Below are positions 9,067 through 18,093 of a stretch of 64,000 bases of DNA, one piece after another. The stretch lies in contig NSKG01000001.1 of NCBI GenBank assembly GCA_002287035.1, positions 372,001 to 436,000 on the forward strand, in the 5' to 3' direction. The position numbers were made by a program, and so were the translations under genes. The DNA is from Pseudomonas sp. WN033. GTDB lineage: Bacteria > Pseudomonadota > Gammaproteobacteria > Pseudomonadales > Pseudomonadaceae. Positions within the stretch are counted from its first letter, which is position 1. Each line of letters begins with the position of its first letter. The notes under the pieces were generated by a model. It was not told the origin of the DNA. It was given only the letters and a program-made list of their open reading frames with translations, and made no database searches.

Positions 9067-10575
9067 ATGTCCTCAATCCTTCCCCCCACCGTCAAACTGC
9101 TGATCAACGGCGAATTTGTCGACTCGCAAACCGATCAGTGGCGTGAAGTCATCAACCCCGCCACCCAGCAGGTGCTGGCCCGGGTTCCATTCGCCACGAC
9201 CGCCGAGGTCGATGCGGCAGTAGCCAGCGCCCAGGAAGCCTTCAAACACTGGCGCAACACCCCGATCAGCAGCCGTGCCCGGGTATTTCTGCGCTACCAG
9301 CAATTGATCCGCGAGCATCTCAAGGAGCTGGCCGCGCTTCTCAGTGCCGATCAGGGCAAGACTCTGGCCGATGCCGAGGGTGATGTGCTGCGCGGCCTGG
9401 AGGTGGTCGAGCATGCCGCTTCAATCGGCAACCTGCAGCTTGGCGAACTGGCCCATCAGGTCGCTGGCGGGGTCGACACCTATACCCTGCGTCAGCCTCT
9501 GGGCGTGTGCGCCGGCATCACCCCATTCAACTTCCCGGCAATGATCCCGTTGTGGATGTTTCCAATGGCCATCGTCACTGGCAACAGCTTCGTACTCAAG
9601 CCTTCCGAGCAGGACCCGCTGGTGACTATGCGGCTGGCCGAGCTGGCCATGCAGGCCGGCATTCCTCCCGGAGTACTCAATGTCATCCATGGCGGTGCCG
9701 AGGTGGTCAATGCGCTTTGTGACCATCCGGCTATCCAGGCTGTTTCCTTTGTCGGCTCGACTGCGGTTGGCACCCATGTTTACCAGCGCGCCACACAGGC
9801 CGGCAAGCGGGCGCAGTGCATGCTGGGGGCCAAGAACCACGCGGTGGTGATGCCCGATGCCAATCGCGAGCAGACACTCAACAGCCTGATCGGCGCGGTA
9901 TTCGGTGCCGCCGGGCAGCGCTGTATGGCCCTGTCAGTACTGATTCTGGTCGGCCAGGCCAGTGAGTGGCTGCCCGAACTGGTCGACAAGGCCAGGAAGC
10001 TGAAGGTCAATGCTGGCTGCGAACCCGATACCGACCTGGGGCCACTAGTCTCACGCGAGGCCCAGAACCGGGTCGAGCGACTGATTGCCCAAGGGCTGGC
10101 AGAGGGAGCCGAGTTGCTGCTCGATGGACGCAATACGGCGGTGAGCGGTTATGAGAGCGGAAACTTCGTCGGCCCCAGCATCTTTGCCAGCGTCACCCCA
10201 CAGATGAGTATTTACCGCGAGGAAATCTTCGGCCCGGTACTGTGCGTCATGCAGGCCGACAGCCTTGATCAGGCCATGGCGATCATCAATGCCAACCCCT
10301 ACGGCAACGGCACGGCGATTTTCACCAGCTCCGGCGCCAGCGCCCGGCGATTCAAGGAGCTGATCGACGTTGGTCAGGTCGGTATCAATGTACCCATTCC
10401 AGTGCCAGCCGCGATGTTCTCCTTCAGTGGCTCACGCGGCTCCAAGCTGGGTGACCTGGGCCCCTACGGCAAGCAGGTCATTCTGTTCTATACCCAGACC
10501 AAGACGGTCACCGAGCGCTGGTTCGACAGGGATGATCAAAGCGAAACCGTCAACACCACCATCACCCTCAAGTGA
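9067..10575 (+). CDS. mmsA: Methylmalonate-semialdehyde dehydrogenase (CoA-acylating)
   Basis: This 502-aa aldehyde-dehydrogenase-superfamily enzyme oxidises methylmalonate semialdehyde to propionyl-CoA, with NAD+ and CoA, in valine catabolism. It shows [16 protein letters not shown] (151-166), the cofactor-site FVGSTAVG (228-235) and the catalytic cysteine in GQRCMALS (C286). The start at 9067 is chosen because GGAG lies 9 bases upstream; an ATG 30 bases earlier has none. mmsB follows 26 bp later, the usual Pseudomonas mmsAB order, though no adjacent AraC-type mmsR gene is present. Confidence 0.95.
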   Translation: MSSILPPTVKLLINGEFVDSQTDQWREVINPATQQVLARVPFATTAEVDAAVASAQEAFKHWRNTPISSRARVFLRYQQLIREHLKELAALLSADQGKTLADAEGDVLRGLEVVEHAASIGNLQLGELAHQVAGGVDTYTLRQPLGVCAGITPFNFPAMIPLWMFPMAIVTGNSFVLKPSEQDPLVTMRLAELAMQAGIPPGVLNVIHGGAEVVNALCDHPAIQAVSFVGSTAVGTHVYQRATQAGKRAQCMLGAKNHAVVMPDANREQTLNSLIGAVFGAAGQRCMALSVLILVGQASEWLPELVDKARKLKVNAGCEPDTDLGPLVSREAQNRVERLIAQGLAEGAELLLDGRNTAVSGYESGNFVGPSIFASVTPQMSIYREEIFGPVLCVMQADSLDQAMAIINANPYGNGTAIFTSSGASARRFKELIDVGQVGINVPIPVPAAMFSFSGSRGSKLGDLGPYGKQVILFYTQTKTVTERWFDRDDQSETVNTTITLK

Positions 10576-10601
10576 ACGGCCAAACTACGGAGGTAGTCAC
10601 C

Positions 10602-11495
10602 ATGCATATCGGCTTTATCGGACTGGGCAACATGGGCAGCCCCATGGCCCACAACCTGCTCAAGGCCGGACATCAGCTCAGCGTGTTCGACCTGTCGCAG
10701 CCTGCGGTCGACGAACTGGTCAAGGCTGGTGCCAACGCGCCTGGCAGCATCGCTGGAATAGCCAGCAGTCCAGCTGAGCTGATCATCACCATGCTGCCCG
10801 CCTCGGCCCATGTGAAAACCGTGTACCTGGGCGACCAGGGCCTGCTTGCCCATGTTCAACGCGGGGTGCGATTGATCGACAGCTCCACTATCGACCCGTT
10901 GACCGCGCGCGAAGTGGAAGCCCTGGCCAGGGCCCAGGGTAACCCGATGCTCGACGCCCCGGTCTCCGGCGGCACCGCTGGCGCTGCGGCCGCCACCCTG
11001 ACCTTCATGGTCGGTGGAGAACAGGCCGACTTCGACAGCGCCTTGCCTGTGCTGCAATGCATGGGCAAGAACATTGTCCATTGCGGCCCGGCTGGCAACG
11101 GCCAAGTCGCCAAGGTCGCCAACAATCTGCTGCTGGCGATCAGCATGATCGGCACAGCTGAAGCCATGAACCTCGGGGTGGCGCTGGGCATGGACCCGAA
11201 GCTGCTGGCCGGGATCATCAACACCTCCAGTGGCCGCTGCTGGAGCTCGGATACCTACAACCCCTATCCCGGGGTCATGGACAATGTTCCCTCCGCTCGC
11301 GGCTACAGTGGCGGATTCGGCAGCGACCTGATGCTCAAGGATCTCGGGCTGGCCAGCGAAGCGGCCCGGCAAACAGGCCAGCCGGTACTGCTCGGCGCCC
11401 TGGCCCAGCAGCTGTATCAGACCTTCAGCAACCAGGGGCATGGTAATCTGGACTTTTCCGCGATCATCAAGCTGTATACCGGAGCGTCCGAATGA
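10602..11495 (+). CDS. mmsB: 3-hydroxyisobutyrate dehydrogenase
   Basis: This 297-aa NAD-dependent enzyme oxidises 3-hydroxyisobutyrate to methylmalonate semialdehyde, the substrate of the MmsA encoded just upstream. It has the N-terminal Rossmann motif GFIGLGNMGSPM (GxGxxG at 7-12), the substrate-binding DAPVSGG (118-124) and the catalytic lysine in GNGQVAKVANN (K171). The start at 10602 follows CGGAGG. Its stop overlaps the next start (ATGA), indicating translational coupling with the hydrolase gene. Confidence 0.95.
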   Translation: MHIGFIGLGNMGSPMAHNLLKAGHQLSVFDLSQPAVDELVKAGANAPGSIAGIASSPAELIITMLPASAHVKTVYLGDQGLLAHVQRGVRLIDSSTIDPLTAREVEALARAQGNPMLDAPVSGGTAGAAAATLTFMVGGEQADFDSALPVLQCMGKNIVHCGPAGNGQVAKVANNLLLAISMIGTAEAMNLGVALGMDPKLLAGIINTSSGRCWSSDTYNPYPGVMDNVPSARGYSGGFGSDLMLKDLGLASEAARQTGQPVLLGALAQQLYQTFSNQGHGNLDFSAIIKLYTGASE

Positions 11496-12541
11496 CCGAA
11501 TCACAGGCCCCTATCCTGTCCGAAGTGCGCAACCACATCGGCCACCTGACCCTGAACCGCCCAGCCGGCCTCAACGCCCTGACCCTGGAAATGGTCCGCC
11601 TGTTGCAACACCAGCTCGATCAATGGGCCTGCGATGACCGGGTCCGGGCCGTGGTGCTGCGCGGTGCTGGAGAACGGGCATTCTGTGCCGGCGGCGATAT
11701 TCGCGGGCTCTATGACCAACATCTGGCCGGAAACAGTGCGGCGATCGAAACCTTCTTCACTGAAGAGTACGCTCTGGACCAATGCATCCACGCCTATCCC
11801 AAACCGCTTCTGGCCTTGATGGATGGCTTTGTGCTCGGCGGCGGTATGGGTCTGTCCCAGGGCGCCAGCCTGCGCATCATCACTGAACGCTCACGGCTGG
11901 GCATGCCGGAAACCGGCATCGGCTACTTTCCCGATGTCGGCGGCAGCTATTTTCTCCCACGCCTGCCCGGCGAGCTGGGTATCTACCTGGGGCTGACCGG
12001 CAACCATATCCGCAGCGCTGATGCACTCCATGCCGGGCTGGCCGATATCTGTCTGCCCAGTGAATGCCTGAGCGAACTCGATCAGCGTCTGGACCAGTTG
12101 GACTGGACCAGCCAGACACCCGAACAACTGGCCCGCAGCCTGGCTGTCAGCGACATGCCGCCCGCCGAGCTGGCCAGCCTGCAACCAGCCATCGACCAGC
12201 ACTTCGCCCAGCCCGATCTGCCGAGCATTCAGCAATCCTTGCAGCAGGAGCAACGACCGGCCTATCACGACTGGGCCCAGACCACCCTGAACACCCTGCA
12301 GGCGCGTTCCCCCATTGCCATGGCCGTGACCCTGGAACTGCTGCGTCGTGGTCGCCAGCTCAAGCTGGCCGAGTGCTTTGCCCTGGAGCTGCATCTGGAT
12401 CGCCAGTGGTTCAGCCGTGGCGATATCGTCGAAGGGGTACGGGCTTTGCTGGTCGACAAGGACAAGCAACCTCGCTGGAACCCGGCCCACATCGATCAAT
12501 TGGACCCGGCCCGGGTGTCCGCCTTTTTCGAGGGATTCTGA
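11492..12541 (+). CDS. 3-hydroxyisobutyryl-CoA hydrolase-like crotonase
   Basis: This 349-aa crotonase-superfamily protein shows the oxyanion-hole segments AFCAGGDIRGLY (64-75) and GGGMGLSQGASLRI. The MPETGIGYFPDVGGSYFL region carries the acidic residues E140 and D148 characteristic of 3-hydroxyisobutyryl-CoA hydrolases rather than plain hydratases. The larger size than ordinary 260-aa hydratases supports this. The reaction would release 3-hydroxyisobutyrate for MmsB. The gene overlaps mmsB by 4 bases and abuts the dehydrogenase gene. An enoyl-CoA hydratase/isomerase role remains possible. Confidence 0.87.
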   Translation: MTESQAPILSEVRNHIGHLTLNRPAGLNALTLEMVRLLQHQLDQWACDDRVRAVVLRGAGERAFCAGGDIRGLYDQHLAGNSAAIETFFTEEYALDQCIHAYPKPLLALMDGFVLGGGMGLSQGASLRIITERSRLGMPETGIGYFPDVGGSYFLPRLPGELGIYLGLTGNHIRSADALHAGLADICLPSECLSELDQRLDQLDWTSQTPEQLARSLAVSDMPPAELASLQPAIDQHFAQPDLPSIQQSLQQEQRPAYHDWAQTTLNTLQARSPIAMAVTLELLRRGRQLKLAECFALELHLDRQWFSRGDIVEGVRALLVDKDKQPRWNPAHIDQLDPARVSAFFEGF

Positions 12542-13693
12542 ATGCACGATATCGAACTGACCGAAGACCAGCGGATGATCCGCGACATGGCCCGCCAGTT
12601 CGCTCAAGCTGAACTGGCGCCACGGGCCGCCGAATGGGACCAGAGCGGCTGGATCGACCCGGCGGTGGTCCAGCAAATGGGCGAGCTTGGCCTGCTCGGC
12701 ATGGTGGTACCCGAGGAGTTTGGCGGCAGCTATGTCGACTACGTCGCCTACGCTCTGGCCGTGGAAGAAATTTCCGCCGGCTGTAGCGCCACCGGGGCGC
12801 TGATGAGCGTGCATAACTCGGTCGGCTGCGCCCCGGTGCTCAACTTCGGCACAGATCAGCAGAAGGCCGAGTGGCTGGCGCGACTGGCCCGTGGTGAGGT
12901 CATCGGCTGTTTCTGCCTGACCGAACCCCAGGCCGGCTCGGAAGCACACAACCTGCGCACCCGTGCGCAGTTGCAGAACGGCGAATGGGTTATCAACGGC
13001 GCCAAGCAATTTGTCACCAACGGCAAACGCGCCGGCCTGGCCATCGTTTTTGCCGTCACCGATCCTGACTTGGGCAAGAAAGGCTTGTCGGCGTTTCTGG
13101 TGCCAACCGACAACCCCGGTTTCAAGGTTGAACGCATGGAGCACAAGCTGGGGATTCGCGGTTCGGATACCTGCGCGGTAAGCCTGGACAACTGCCGGAT
13201 TCCCGAAGCCAACCTGCTGGGTGCGCGCGGCAAGGGGCTGGCGATCGCCTTGTCGAACCTGGAGGGCGGGCGGATCGGCATTGCAGCCCAAGCACTGGGC
13301 ATTGCCCGCGCCGCTTTTGAAGCCGCCCTGGGCTACGCGCGCGAGCGCACACAGTTCGGGGTCGCGCTGACCGAACACCAGAGCATCGCCAATATGCTGG
13401 CCGACATGCATACCAGCATCAACGCCGCACGTCTGCTGATACTGCACGCCGCCCGGTTGAAAAGCACTGGCCTGCCCTGTCTGTCTGAAGCCTCACAGGC
13501 CAAGCTGTTCGCCAGTGAAATAGCCGAACAGGTCTGCTCCAAGGCCATTCAGATCCATGGTGGTTACGGTTATCTGCAGGATTACCCGGTCGAGCGCCTG
13601 TACCGTGACGCGCGGATTACCCAGATCTATGAGGGCACCAGCGAAATCCAGCGCCTGCTGATTGCCAGGGAACTGCGTGATTACCCGCTGTAA
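12542..13693 (+). CDS. Acyl-CoA dehydrogenase, probably isobutyryl-CoA specific
   Basis: This 383-aa flavoprotein has the ACAD architecture: N-terminal helices ([13 protein letters not shown]), the FAD/substrate motif [13 protein letters not shown], and the C-terminal [21 protein letters not shown]. The catalytic-base region [11 protein letters not shown] places the likely base at E364. Its start directly follows the upstream stop (TGA-ATG). With the hydrolase, MmsB and MmsA it would make a nearly complete isobutyryl-CoA to propionyl-CoA route, lacking only a separate hydratase. Isobutyryl-CoA specificity is inferred from this context. Confidence 0.9.
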   Translation: MHDIELTEDQRMIRDMARQFAQAELAPRAAEWDQSGWIDPAVVQQMGELGLLGMVVPEEFGGSYVDYVAYALAVEEISAGCSATGALMSVHNSVGCAPVLNFGTDQQKAEWLARLARGEVIGCFCLTEPQAGSEAHNLRTRAQLQNGEWVINGAKQFVTNGKRAGLAIVFAVTDPDLGKKGLSAFLVPTDNPGFKVERMEHKLGIRGSDTCAVSLDNCRIPEANLLGARGKGLAIALSNLEGGRIGIAAQALGIARAAFEAALGYARERTQFGVALTEHQSIANMLADMHTSINAARLLILHAARLKSTGLPCLSEASQAKLFASEIAEQVCSKAIQIHGGYGYLQDYPVERLYRDARITQIYEGTSEIQRLLIARELRDYPL

Positions 13694-13810
13694 ATATGGC
13701 CGCACATCCGCCAATGCTTGCCGGATCAACTAGCGTGATATAGCCTTGAATCCATAACACCCGTCTCATCCGAAGACGCAAAAAAAAATAACAAATAATG
13801 GGTAGTCACC

Positions 13811-13969
13811 ATGGCTCTCAAGTTTTCAACACTACTCGCCATCCTGTTCCTGGCTATCTTCGCCATTTCATCGACTCTGAAGCCTATCCATACATCGCAA
13901 AGTATTCAGGCCTCTTGTGCCAAATCCACTTGCTCTCAACCACAGATCAGTTGGCGCTACCTACACTGA
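13811..13969 (+). CDS. Small putative exported or membrane-anchored protein
   Basis: A 52-codon frame encodes a positively charged start (MALK) followed by a strongly hydrophobic stretch (about residues 6-19) and a short polar tail with two cysteines (C36, C40). It looks like a signal-anchored or secreted small protein. The sequence GGTAGTCACC just before the ATG resembles the mmsB leader but gives only a weak binding site. I recognise no family. It lies alone in the 354-bp region between the acyl-CoA dehydrogenase and umuD genes. Whether it is expressed is uncertain. Confidence 0.4.
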   Translation: MALKFSTLLAILFLAIFAISSTLKPIHTSQSIQASCAKSTCSQPQISWRYLH

Positions 13970-14015
13970 GTCCAGAGCTAAGAACAGCTTCCCTCGACAT
14001 GAACAGCCTCATATA

Positions 14016-14031
14016 CTGTATATAAATACAG
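14016..14031 (+). promoter_or_regulatory. LexA (SOS) box upstream of umuD
   Basis: CTGTATATAAATACAG is a perfect match to the gamma-proteobacterial LexA operator CTGT-N8-ACAG with an AT-rich core. It lies 17 bases before the umuD start, where bound LexA would block transcription. The SOS control element is therefore intact even though the downstream umuC is broken. Confidence 0.92.
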
Positions 14032-14047
14032 CATATAGGTGCGCGCC

Positions 14048-14479
14048 ATGTCTGTCCTTCTGATCGGCCCGGCCGCCACTGGCGGCCAACGCCTTCCATT
14101 GTTCGGCAGCCGGGTGGCCGCCGGCTTTCCCAGTCCGGCTGACGAATACCGTGAAGCCAGCCTGTCACTCGACGAGCTGGCCGGTATTCATGCCCCACAT
14201 ACCTTCCTGTTGCGGGTCCAGGGCGACAGCATGATTGAGGCCGGGATCTACGAAAACGATATTCTGGTGGTTGATCGGGCCGTGCAACCGTTGCCGGGTG
14301 ACGTGGTGATCGCCTGCATCAGCGGCGAGTTCACGGTCAAGTTGCTGACCTGGGAAGCCGGCCTGCCGGTGTTGATGCCCGCCAATGCCAGCTATCGACC
14401 GATTCGCCTGAAGTCCACCGATGAACTGGAAGTCTGGGGCGTGGTCACTCACAGCCTGCACCGGCATCGGTTCCGCTGA
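14048..14479 (+). CDS. umuD: UmuD-type SOS mutagenesis protein
   Basis: This 143-aa LexA/S24-type auto-protease shows the expected A25-G26 cleavage site (RVAAGFPSP), catalytic serine S61 in QGDSMIEAGI and catalytic lysine K98 in GEFTVKLL, at nearly the same positions as in E. coli UmuD. After RecA-stimulated self-cleavage the product would join UmuC as DNA polymerase V. A GTG start 9 bases earlier is possible; the ATG is preferred. The gene overlaps umuC (TGATG), and a LexA box controls it. Its partner is disrupted here. Confidence 0.93.
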   Translation: MSVLLIGPAATGGQRLPLFGSRVAAGFPSPADEYREASLSLDELAGIHAPHTFLLRVQGDSMIEAGIYENDILVVDRAVQPLPGDVVIACISGEFTVKLLTWEAGLPVLMPANASYRPIRLKSTDELEVWGVVTHSLHRHRFR

Positions 14480-14712
14480 TGTACGCACTGGTAGACTGCA
14501 ACAATTTCTATGTCAGCTGTGAGCGGCTGTTCCGGCCCGATCTGCATACGCGGCCCGTGTTGGTATTGAGCAACAATGACGGCTGCGTGGTCAGCCGCAG
14601 CCTTGAAGCCAAGCGGCTCGGGGTGAAAATGGCGGTGCCGTTTTTTCAGATTCAGGACCTGGTCAGCCAGCATGACATCACCGTCTTCAGCTCCAATTAC
14701 GCCCTGTATTAA
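14479..14712 (+). pseudogene. umuC: umuC 5' fragment, truncated by insertion
   Basis: The first 77 codons of the Y-family polymerase V catalytic subunit are intact, including the metal-binding motif MYALVDCNNFYVSCE and the steric-gate region. Homology stops exactly after SSNYALY, where the inserted DNA supplies a TAA. The rest of the gene resumes in a fitting register at 19553, about 4.8 kb away. The fragment lacks the second catalytic carboxylate motif SIDEAF, so it cannot polymerise DNA. Confidence 0.93.
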
Positions 14713-14744
14713 GTTAGGTGGAATGCTTTTGAGCTAGGCTGAAT
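14712..14744 (+). repeat. Imperfect direct repeats at the left end of the element
   Basis: AGTTAGGTGGAAT (14712-14724) and AGCTAGGCTGAAT (14732-14744) are direct repeats matching at 10 of 13 positions, spaced by 20 bases. They lie between the umuC junction and the first recombinase gene. Two helical-turn spacing at an element end suggests recombinase binding sites. I did not find a clear matching copy at the right end. Confidence 0.5.
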
Positions 14745-14767
14745 CCGTTGACGCTCAGGGGGCGCCC

Positions 14768-15787
14768 ATGACCACCACCCCATTGCACAAGCAAGTGTTA
14801 AGTCGTTATTCCAGTGTACAAGCTTGGCTGGAGCTCTTGGGTAATCTGGGGCGTGCGCCGGCCACCCTTGACGCCTATGGCCGTGCCCTTGCGCATTACT
14901 TATTGCATTGCGAAGGGAGTGGGCTGAAACCCGAATCCGCGACATTCGAACAAGTCACGCTCTACATCCGTGAGCTGCTACCTGGCGCAAAGAGCGCGGT
15001 GGCGAATTCAACCTTGCACCAGCGGCTTACTGCTATCCGGTTGTGGTACGACCACCTCGTTTTTCAGGGTCTTTGCGAGCACAACCCCGTGCCCCGCGGA
15101 CAGCATGGTCGGCTGGCCCAAGTGCCTGGACATGGAGGGTTTGTCAGGGGCTTGCTCCCACGGCTGATTAAGTTGCCAGACATTCCCACCGATGAGCAGT
15201 GGCGACACTTTCTCAGTATTGCGGCCAGGTCGTCTATCCGTGATCGACTAATGCTGTCGTTGGCGTATTTCGGGGCTCTTCGCCGTGCCGAGTTGGTGGC
15301 CTTGCGTATTGAGGATTTAGACGTTGCACACCGACTGATCTCGGTGCGAGCGGAAACGACCAAAGGCAAACGCAGCCGCGTCGTGTGCTACAGCCCAGAC
15401 ATTGCACCTGTCTTGATAGAGCATCTACATGCTCTTCGCGGCGCTGGCTGGATGCGAGGTTCGTTGTTTCGATCAGCATCAGATCGTAATCGAGGCTCGC
15501 CACTGTCCCGTTGGGCGTGGAGTAAAACGGTTGAAGGGTGGGCCAAGGAAGCGAAACTATCGCACCTGAGCACTCATACCTTTCGCCACCTTCGGCTTAC
15601 CCATCTGGCCCGTGCGGGCTGGAAGCTCCATGAACTGACCACGTATGCTGGACATCGAGACCCCAAAACCACTTTGATTTACCTGCACCTATCTGGCGCG
15701 GATTTAACCGCAAAGATGGCGCACTCCGTCGGCAGTCTCGATGCTCGGATGTTCTGTGAACTCTTTGGGTCTGAGGCATTGCTATGA
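14768..15787 (+). CDS. Tyrosine recombinase, TnpA-like
   Basis: This 339-aa protein has an N-terminal SAM-like core-binding domain (about 10-110) and a catalytic domain with the full tyrosine-recombinase set: arginine in GALRRAEL (R172/R173), H270-x-x-R273 in THTFRHLR, H296 in AGHRDPKTT and nucleophile Y305. Length and position first in a pair match TnpA of Tn554 (361 aa). AGGGGG lies a few bases upstream of the ATG. Its stop overlaps the next start as ATGA. It would cut and join the element ends, with the downstream recombinase helping. Confidence 0.92.
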   Translation: MTTTPLHKQVLSRYSSVQAWLELLGNLGRAPATLDAYGRALAHYLLHCEGSGLKPESATFEQVTLYIRELLPGAKSAVANSTLHQRLTAIRLWYDHLVFQGLCEHNPVPRGQHGRLAQVPGHGGFVRGLLPRLIKLPDIPTDEQWRHFLSIAARSSIRDRLMLSLAYFGALRRAELVALRIEDLDVAHRLISVRAETTKGKRSRVVCYSPDIAPVLIEHLHALRGAGWMRGSLFRSASDRNRGSPLSRWAWSKTVEGWAKEAKLSHLSTHTFRHLRLTHLARAGWKLHELTTYAGHRDPKTTLIYLHLSGADLTAKMAHSVGSLDARMFCELFGSEALL

Positions 15788-17949
15788 GCACCCCCTCAGT
15801 CACCCCTTATGTTCCGTTCGACGCGAGCAAGTACGTACGTCAGAGCGATCTATCGAAAATCGAGCTGAGCATACTTTCGAATCGCTCTCACCGTTCAGAC
15901 TGGGGCTACCTCCAATCAGAGATACCTGAGCTCATGAGGCCGCTAGCTGATATAGCGGCGCACAGCGGCGTTTCTCAGCGATTAGCCATTTCATCAGTGG
16001 CAGTCATTCTCTGGAATGTCAGCAAAACCGGTAAACCCTACTGGTGTTGGTCTGAGTCGCAGTGGTTGACCTTGCTCAGTAATCGAGCAGGATCACGACC
16101 ATATCTCGCTTCCGTTGCTTACCATCTCGGCGATTTTCGAACCCCGCAGCGTATCGCCAAATTCCGGCAGCCGGCGATATATGCTTCTTTTATCTTCGGC
16201 CATGCCGTGTTCAGACATGAGCACGTTCGCTTGAGCCAAGCGTTGAGATCGCTGGGCTACGCTGCTCGCCATCTTGAGCAGTTCCTTTCCAACGTGCTGG
16301 GTGCCTTGATGCTGGAAAACGGCGATCCGCGGTTGGAGACATTCACCGAGGAACTGCTACTGAAGGGCCAACAGCATCGAAGCGAAGGTGTCGCGAGATC
16401 GGTCGGAAAGGTATCTCACGGCCTCGCTGCCATGGGGATTTTGGCGAAACCTTTACGCATGCGAGGCTATACCTGTTGGCGGGCGAAAAGCATCGAAGGC
16501 ATCGATCCGACTTGGGCAATGTGGTGCCGTCGATGGCGAGACACTTCCACCTTGCGTCCACGCACACGTGAAAGCAATTACAGTTTTATCTTGAGGACCG
16601 GTGTCTGGCTAGCGCGCGAGCAATCAGGAATGGCGGCGCCTACCGATTGGAGCATGTCCACTTGCGCTGCATTTATTGCTGCCGTCGACCGGATGACGGT
16701 CGGTGAGTGGGCTTTGGAGTCAGCGAAGGGAACACAGCTAAAGGGGCTTGGTCAGCCTATCGCTGCCAACTCGAAGCGCGGCTTTCTACATGCCTTGCGA
16801 CGATTTTTTACAGACTTTGAACTCTGGGGATGGGGTCGTTTGAAGTTCAGCCCCCGGCATCACCTCGCCACCCCGCGATCCGTGACATTCAACTCGGGTA
16901 TCAACCCGCGGGTAATTGATGACTCGACCTGGCTCAAGCTGATTTGGGCGAGTCTAAATCTTGAGCGTAGTGATCTGCTTTCGGAGATTCACTATCCGCT
17001 GTCGATGGTTCAAGCCATTGCTGTAGTGTGGACGCACGCTGGTTTGCGCAGCAATGAAATCATGCGCTTGGATAAAAGATGCGCGCATCCTCAGACCAAT
17101 GATGTGGTACACGAGGATGGGACCATCGTTCCAGCAAAAACTTTATGCTATCTCGATATTCCTGCCAGCAAGACGTTCAAAGCTTTCGTCAAACCTGTAG
17201 CGGTGGTCGTGAAGGAGCGCATTGACGCCTGGCTGGAGGACAGGCCTGCTAACCAGGCCGCTTTGCTGGATGAGCGAACCGGGGAAAAAGTTAGCTACCT
17301 ATTTCAGTTTCGAGGCAAGCGCATAGGCTCCAGTGTCATTAATGGCACCATCATTCCAATGCTATGCGCCAAGGCGGGTGTGCCACTGGAGGACAGTCGC
17401 GGGCGAATCACCAGCCACCGGGGACGTGCCTCCGCAGTGACGGCGCTCGCCAGCGTCCCTCAGGGCATGTCGCTGATCGAGCTAATGCAGTGGTCGGGAC
17501 ATAGCTCGCCGAATTCGACTTTGCATTACATTCGAATTCGGCCTACCAAGCTGGCAGCATCCTTCGTTAAAGCCGATCAAATGGCCCATATGGTCTCCGT
17601 TTTGATCGATCATGACGTAATTGTTCGCCATTCAGATGCCCCCTACACCTTCTATGACTTGGGCGACTCGTATTGTTCAAATCCCTTCTGGAGCAGCTGC
17701 CCACATCGCATGGCCTGTGCGGGGTGTGACTTCAACTTGCCGAAAGCCAGCGCAAGGGCCCAAGCATTGGAAAGCAAATCGTCTATCGGACGGTACTTGG
17801 AGGCCGTGCCTTTAACTCCCGACGAGCGAGCCATTGCCGAGGGCGACTTGGAAAAGCTGGAGAGCCTCATTCGAAAGCTGGACAATGTGCCGGCTCTAGA
17901 CGGCAGGATGCCGAGGAGATCGATGAGAGAAAGAGGAGGCTATAAGTAG
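15784..17949 (+). CDS. Large tyrosine recombinase, TnpB-like
   Basis: This 721-aa protein has a C-terminal integrase catalytic domain with R422 (HAGLRSNEI), H545-x-x-R548 (TSHRGR), H573 (WSGHSS) and nucleophile Y582 (LHYIR). After it come a cysteine-rich segment (CSNPFWSSCPHRMACAGCDF) and a helical tail, as in TnpB-type recombinases of Tn554-like elements (630 aa in Tn554). The long N-terminus has no recognisable domain. It overlaps the TnpA-like gene by 4 bases. The usual third gene, tnpC, is absent: only 144 bp separate it from the convergent chlorite dismutase gene. Confidence 0.88.
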   Translation: MSTPSVTPYVPFDASKYVRQSDLSKIELSILSNRSHRSDWGYLQSEIPELMRPLADIAAHSGVSQRLAISSVAVILWNVSKTGKPYWCWSESQWLTLLSNRAGSRPYLASVAYHLGDFRTPQRIAKFRQPAIYASFIFGHAVFRHEHVRLSQALRSLGYAARHLEQFLSNVLGALMLENGDPRLETFTEELLLKGQQHRSEGVARSVGKVSHGLAAMGILAKPLRMRGYTCWRAKSIEGIDPTWAMWCRRWRDTSTLRPRTRESNYSFILRTGVWLAREQSGMAAPTDWSMSTCAAFIAAVDRMTVGEWALESAKGTQLKGLGQPIAANSKRGFLHALRRFFTDFELWGWGRLKFSPRHHLATPRSVTFNSGINPRVIDDSTWLKLIWASLNLERSDLLSEIHYPLSMVQAIAVVWTHAGLRSNEIMRLDKRCAHPQTNDVVHEDGTIVPAKTLCYLDIPASKTFKAFVKPVAVVVKERIDAWLEDRPANQAALLDERTGEKVSYLFQFRGKRIGSSVINGTIIPMLCAKAGVPLEDSRGRITSHRGRASAVTALASVPQGMSLIELMQWSGHSSPNSTLHYIRIRPTKLAASFVKADQMAHMVSVLIDHDVIVRHSDAPYTFYDLGDSYCSNPFWSSCPHRMACAGCDFNLPKASARAQALESKSSIGRYLEAVPLTPDERAIAEGDLEKLESLIRKLDNVPALDGRMPRRSMRERGGYK

Positions 17950-18008
17950 AAAAGTTCTTAAGCGACTAGTGGCTCGCTAGACATACCTGTCGCGTTACTC
18001 CTAAGTTA

Positions 18009-18056
18009 TGCGACACACTAGATTTTTCGGGGTTTTGCTGGGCTGCGGGTGTCGCA
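18009..18056. terminator. Inverted repeat between recombinase and chlorite dismutase genes
   Basis: TGCGACAC (18009-18016) and GTGTCGCA (18049-18056) are perfect inverted arms separated by 32 bases that include TTTTTCGGGGTTTT. The gap lies between two convergent genes, so a weak bidirectional terminator is possible. The long loop would also fit a protein-binding site. The remaining 17950-18093 shows no gene. Confidence 0.35.
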
Positions 18057-18093
18057 GGAGTGTGCCGCACGTAGATCGAAGTTAAACCTGATG

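Noticed and set aside
11891-13447. 518-aa minus-strand ORF across the valine operon
   Set aside because: It runs opposite the hydrolase and acyl-CoA dehydrogenase genes and shows the Gly/Gln/His-rich composition typical of antisense shadow frames.
13798-14025. 75-aa plus-strand ORF before umuD
   Set aside because: It is out of frame with the better-supported 52-codon ORF, ends next to the LexA box and has no coding character.
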